64,000 nt of DNA, taken from NCBI RefSeq assembly GCF_004138125.1, contig NZ_RXHS01000014.1:1-64000 (forward strand), written 5' to 3'. Shown one piece after another: positions 62,393 to 64,000 of this stretch (its first letter is position 1; each line of letters starts with the position of its first letter). The notes beneath the pieces were generated by a model that did not search any database, was not told the origin of the DNA, and saw nothing but the letters and a program-made list of their open reading frames with translations. The translations under genes were made by a program, and so were the position numbers. This stretch comes from Seramator thermalis (GTDB taxonomy: Bacteria; Bacteroidota; Bacteroidia; Bacteroidales; Dysgonomonadaceae).

Positions 62393-62953
62393 ATGAAAAT
62401 TGGTGGCTCGAAACATGTATTGCGAAAGGAAATTGTGGAAGCGAAAAAACAATTCTCCGCCGAACAATTACGCGATTTTTCCAATGAAGTGATTCAGACA
62501 CTCGAATTGACATCCTTATTTCAACAGGCACAAAACGTTCTTTCATATTACAGTTTGGGCGACGAGGTGGATACGCATAAGCTTATGAGTGATTATGCTC
62601 ATTCCAAACGATTCGTTTTACCTGTGGTGAGAGGCGAAGACCTTTTGCTAAAAGAATTTCGATTGGGGCAAAAAATGAAGAAAGGTGCTTTAGGTATTTC
62701 TGAACCTGAGGGAGGTGATGAATTTGTCGATTTCGACTCAATCGATTTAATTATTGTTCCGGGCGTCGCTTTCGATAGAAAGCTCAATCGACTTGGAAGA
62801 GGAAAGGGGTATTACGATAGACTGTTATCTCAGTTGAAGTCTCCCAAAATCGGTATATGTTTTGATTTTCAGTTGTTGGAGAGTATCCCTGTTGAGGATT
62901 GGGATATCAAAATGGATATGATTGTTGCTCAAAACGAGATTGTTATCGGATAA
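62393..62953 (+). CDS. 5-formyltetrahydrofolate cyclo-ligase
   Basis: A 186-residue enzyme that returns 5-formyl-THF to the folate pool as methenyl-THF using ATP. The N-terminal basic LRKEIVEAKKQFS, IIVPGVAFDRKLNRLGRGKG and YYDRLL are the family signature. Length is normal. It converges with the ABC transporter gene, one base apart. Confidence 0.92.
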   Translation: MKIGGSKHVLRKEIVEAKKQFSAEQLRDFSNEVIQTLELTSLFQQAQNVLSYYSLGDEVDTHKLMSDYAHSKRFVLPVVRGEDLLLKEFRLGQKMKKGALGISEPEGGDEFVDFDSIDLIIVPGVAFDRKLNRLGRGKGYYDRLLSQLKSPKIGICFDFQLLESIPVEDWDIKMDMIVAQNEIVIG

Positions 62954-62954
62954 T

Positions 62955-64000
62955 TTATTTTTTAATATCGAGCTGAATATCACACAATTGGCGATAATAA
63001 CCATTTTTTTTGTATAAATCGTCATGTGTGCCTTCTTCAACAATTTCACCGTTGCTGACTACAAAAATCCTATCTGCGTTTTTTACCGTTGATAAGCGGT
63101 GAGCTATGGTAATGGTCGTACGATTTTTGACAAGTCTGTCGAGTGCTTCCTGAACCAATTTTTCCGATGCTGTGTCTAATGCCGATGTTGCTTCATCCAA
63201 AATTAAGATTTCGGGATCTTTCAATACGGCTCGTGCAATGCTAATGCGTTGTCGCTGTCCGCCCGACAATTTACTACCCCTGTCACCAATATTGGTTTGA
63301 TAACCATGCTCGGTAGCCATAATAAAATCGTGCGCGTTGGCAATCCTGGCGGCTGCTTCAACCTGTGCAAGAGTAGCATTTTGGGTACCGAAAGCGATAT
63401 TGTTGAAAAAAGTGTCGTTAAAGAGTATGGCTTCCTGATTGACATATCCCATATGTGATCGCAGATCGTAAAGCGTGACATCCTCGATATTGATATCGTC
63501 GATAAAAATTCCCCCGCGCTGCACGCTATAGAATCTCAATAGCAAATCGACCAAGGTCGATTTTCCCGATCCCGATTCTCCGACAAGAGCAATTGTCTTT
63601 CCTTTGGGAATGGACAAATCAATATTTTTTAGCACCCAATTATCTTGTTCGTATGCAAACCACACCTGTCGATAACTGATTTCACGTGTGAATCGTATTT
63701 TTTTAGGGGCAGCGTTATTGTTCCTTTCGCTTTCGGCACCCAAAATTTTATCGATACGTTGCATCGACGCCAAACCGCGTTGCACGGCATAGGCTGATTT
63801 CGAAAACTCTTTTGCCGGATTGATGATGCTGTAAAAGATAGTGAGATAATAAATAAAGGTAGGGGCATCGACCAATCCTGAGCCTTTCAAAATGAGCGAA
63901 CCTCCAAACCATAGTACGACAGCAATCGTAAGCGTTCCCAGAAATTCGCTCATCGGATGTGCAAGATATTGACGTCTGGCTATTCTGTTCGACATGCGTC
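62955..64000 (-). CDS. ABC exporter, membrane plus ATPase (MsbA-like), partial
   Basis: The C-terminal 346 residues or more of a fused ABC exporter; the N-terminal membrane domain lies beyond the window edge. Two membrane helices are seen (IAVVLWFGGSLIL, FIYYLTIFYSII). The ATPase has Walker A GESGSGKSTLVDLLLRF, signature KLSGGQRQRISIARA, Walker B ILILDEATSALD and the H-loop ITIAHRLSTVK. This is a lipid A, drug or peptide exporter type; the substrate cannot be told. Confidence 0.92.
   Translation of the reverse strand, partial: RMSNRIARRQYLAHPMSEFLGTLTIAVVLWFGGSLILKGSGLVDAPTFIYYLTIFYSIINPAKEFSKSAYAVQRGLASMQRIDKILGAESERNNNAAPKKIRFTREISYRQVWFAYEQDNWVLKNIDLSIPKGKTIALVGESGSGKSTLVDLLLRFYSVQRGGIFIDDINIEDVTLYDLRSHMGYVNQEAILFNDTFFNNIAFGTQNATLAQVEAAARIANAHDFIMATEHGYQTNIGDRGSKLSGGQRQRISIARAVLKDPEILILDEATSALDTASEKLVQEALDRLVKNRTTITIAHRLSTVKNADRIFVVSNGEIVEEGTHDDLYKKNGYYRQLCDIQLDIKK

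Overview
The window looks like a chromosomal segment of a Bacteroidales bacterium, perhaps Dysgonomonadaceae/Porphyromonadaceae-like. The evidence is SusC/SusD pairs, promoters with a TAnnTTTG -7 box, few Shine-Dalgarno sites, a type IX-like C-terminal domain and Bacteroidetes-type enzymes throughout. No species can be named from the sequence alone.

Region 1 (386-30879, all +) is one large polysaccharide utilization locus for rhamnogalacturonan I. A sulfatase and a PL11 lyase precede susC/susD. A tightly packed operon follows: SGNH-PL11 fusion, GH105-CE12 fusion, rhamnose mutarotase, CE12, GH105, two GH28, a GH43-like enzyme, a second sulfatase, GH2, GH106 and GH42, closed by a clear terminator. 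Start/stop overlaps (ATGA, TAATG) run through it. Together the enzymes would import RG-I pieces, deacetylate and desulfate them, cut the Rha-GalA backbone, remove unsaturated uronate, rhamnose and galactose, and convert the rhamnose anomer. No regulator or surface glycan-binding protein is present in the window.

Region 2 (30926-37815) is housekeeping: asd, a small secreted protein, ribonuclease Z, queE, queD, an EEP-family phosphatase/nuclease and two rhomboid proteases (all -), then HU and tRNA-Lys(CTT) (+).

Region 3 (37763-50883) is a 13.1 kb integrated island, bounded by a perfect 54-bp repeat of the 3' part of tRNA-Lys. It starts with a tyrosine integrase. It carries two related SF2 helicase-like proteins that have both lost the Walker A lysine. 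It also carries two cargo modules, each headed by a structured hairpin plus a short GC-rich tag; the first ends in a degraded copy of the gene that ends the second. Cargo includes a HEPN-like protein followed by a frameshifted secreted protein, small lipoproteins, DUF805, and a membrane DnaJ-domain protein. Three copies of an imperfect palindrome and a GC-rich, apparently non-coding block near the right end complete it. No conjugation or virion genes are seen, so a satellite-like or degenerate mobilizable element is the best guess. This is the most likely place for undescribed biology.

Region 4 (50884-64000) is again host chromosome: the displaced tRNA terminator, a candidate minus-strand small RNA, nhaA, pepE, an AlkD-like protein, an alpha/beta hydrolase, rlmH, nadC, a dCMP deaminase, an S41 protease, 5-formyl-THF cyclo-ligase and a partial ABC exporter. 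An IS21-family element (56655-59188, 6-bp target duplication) sits inside the first codons of rlmH, and the duplicated target re-supplies an ATG.
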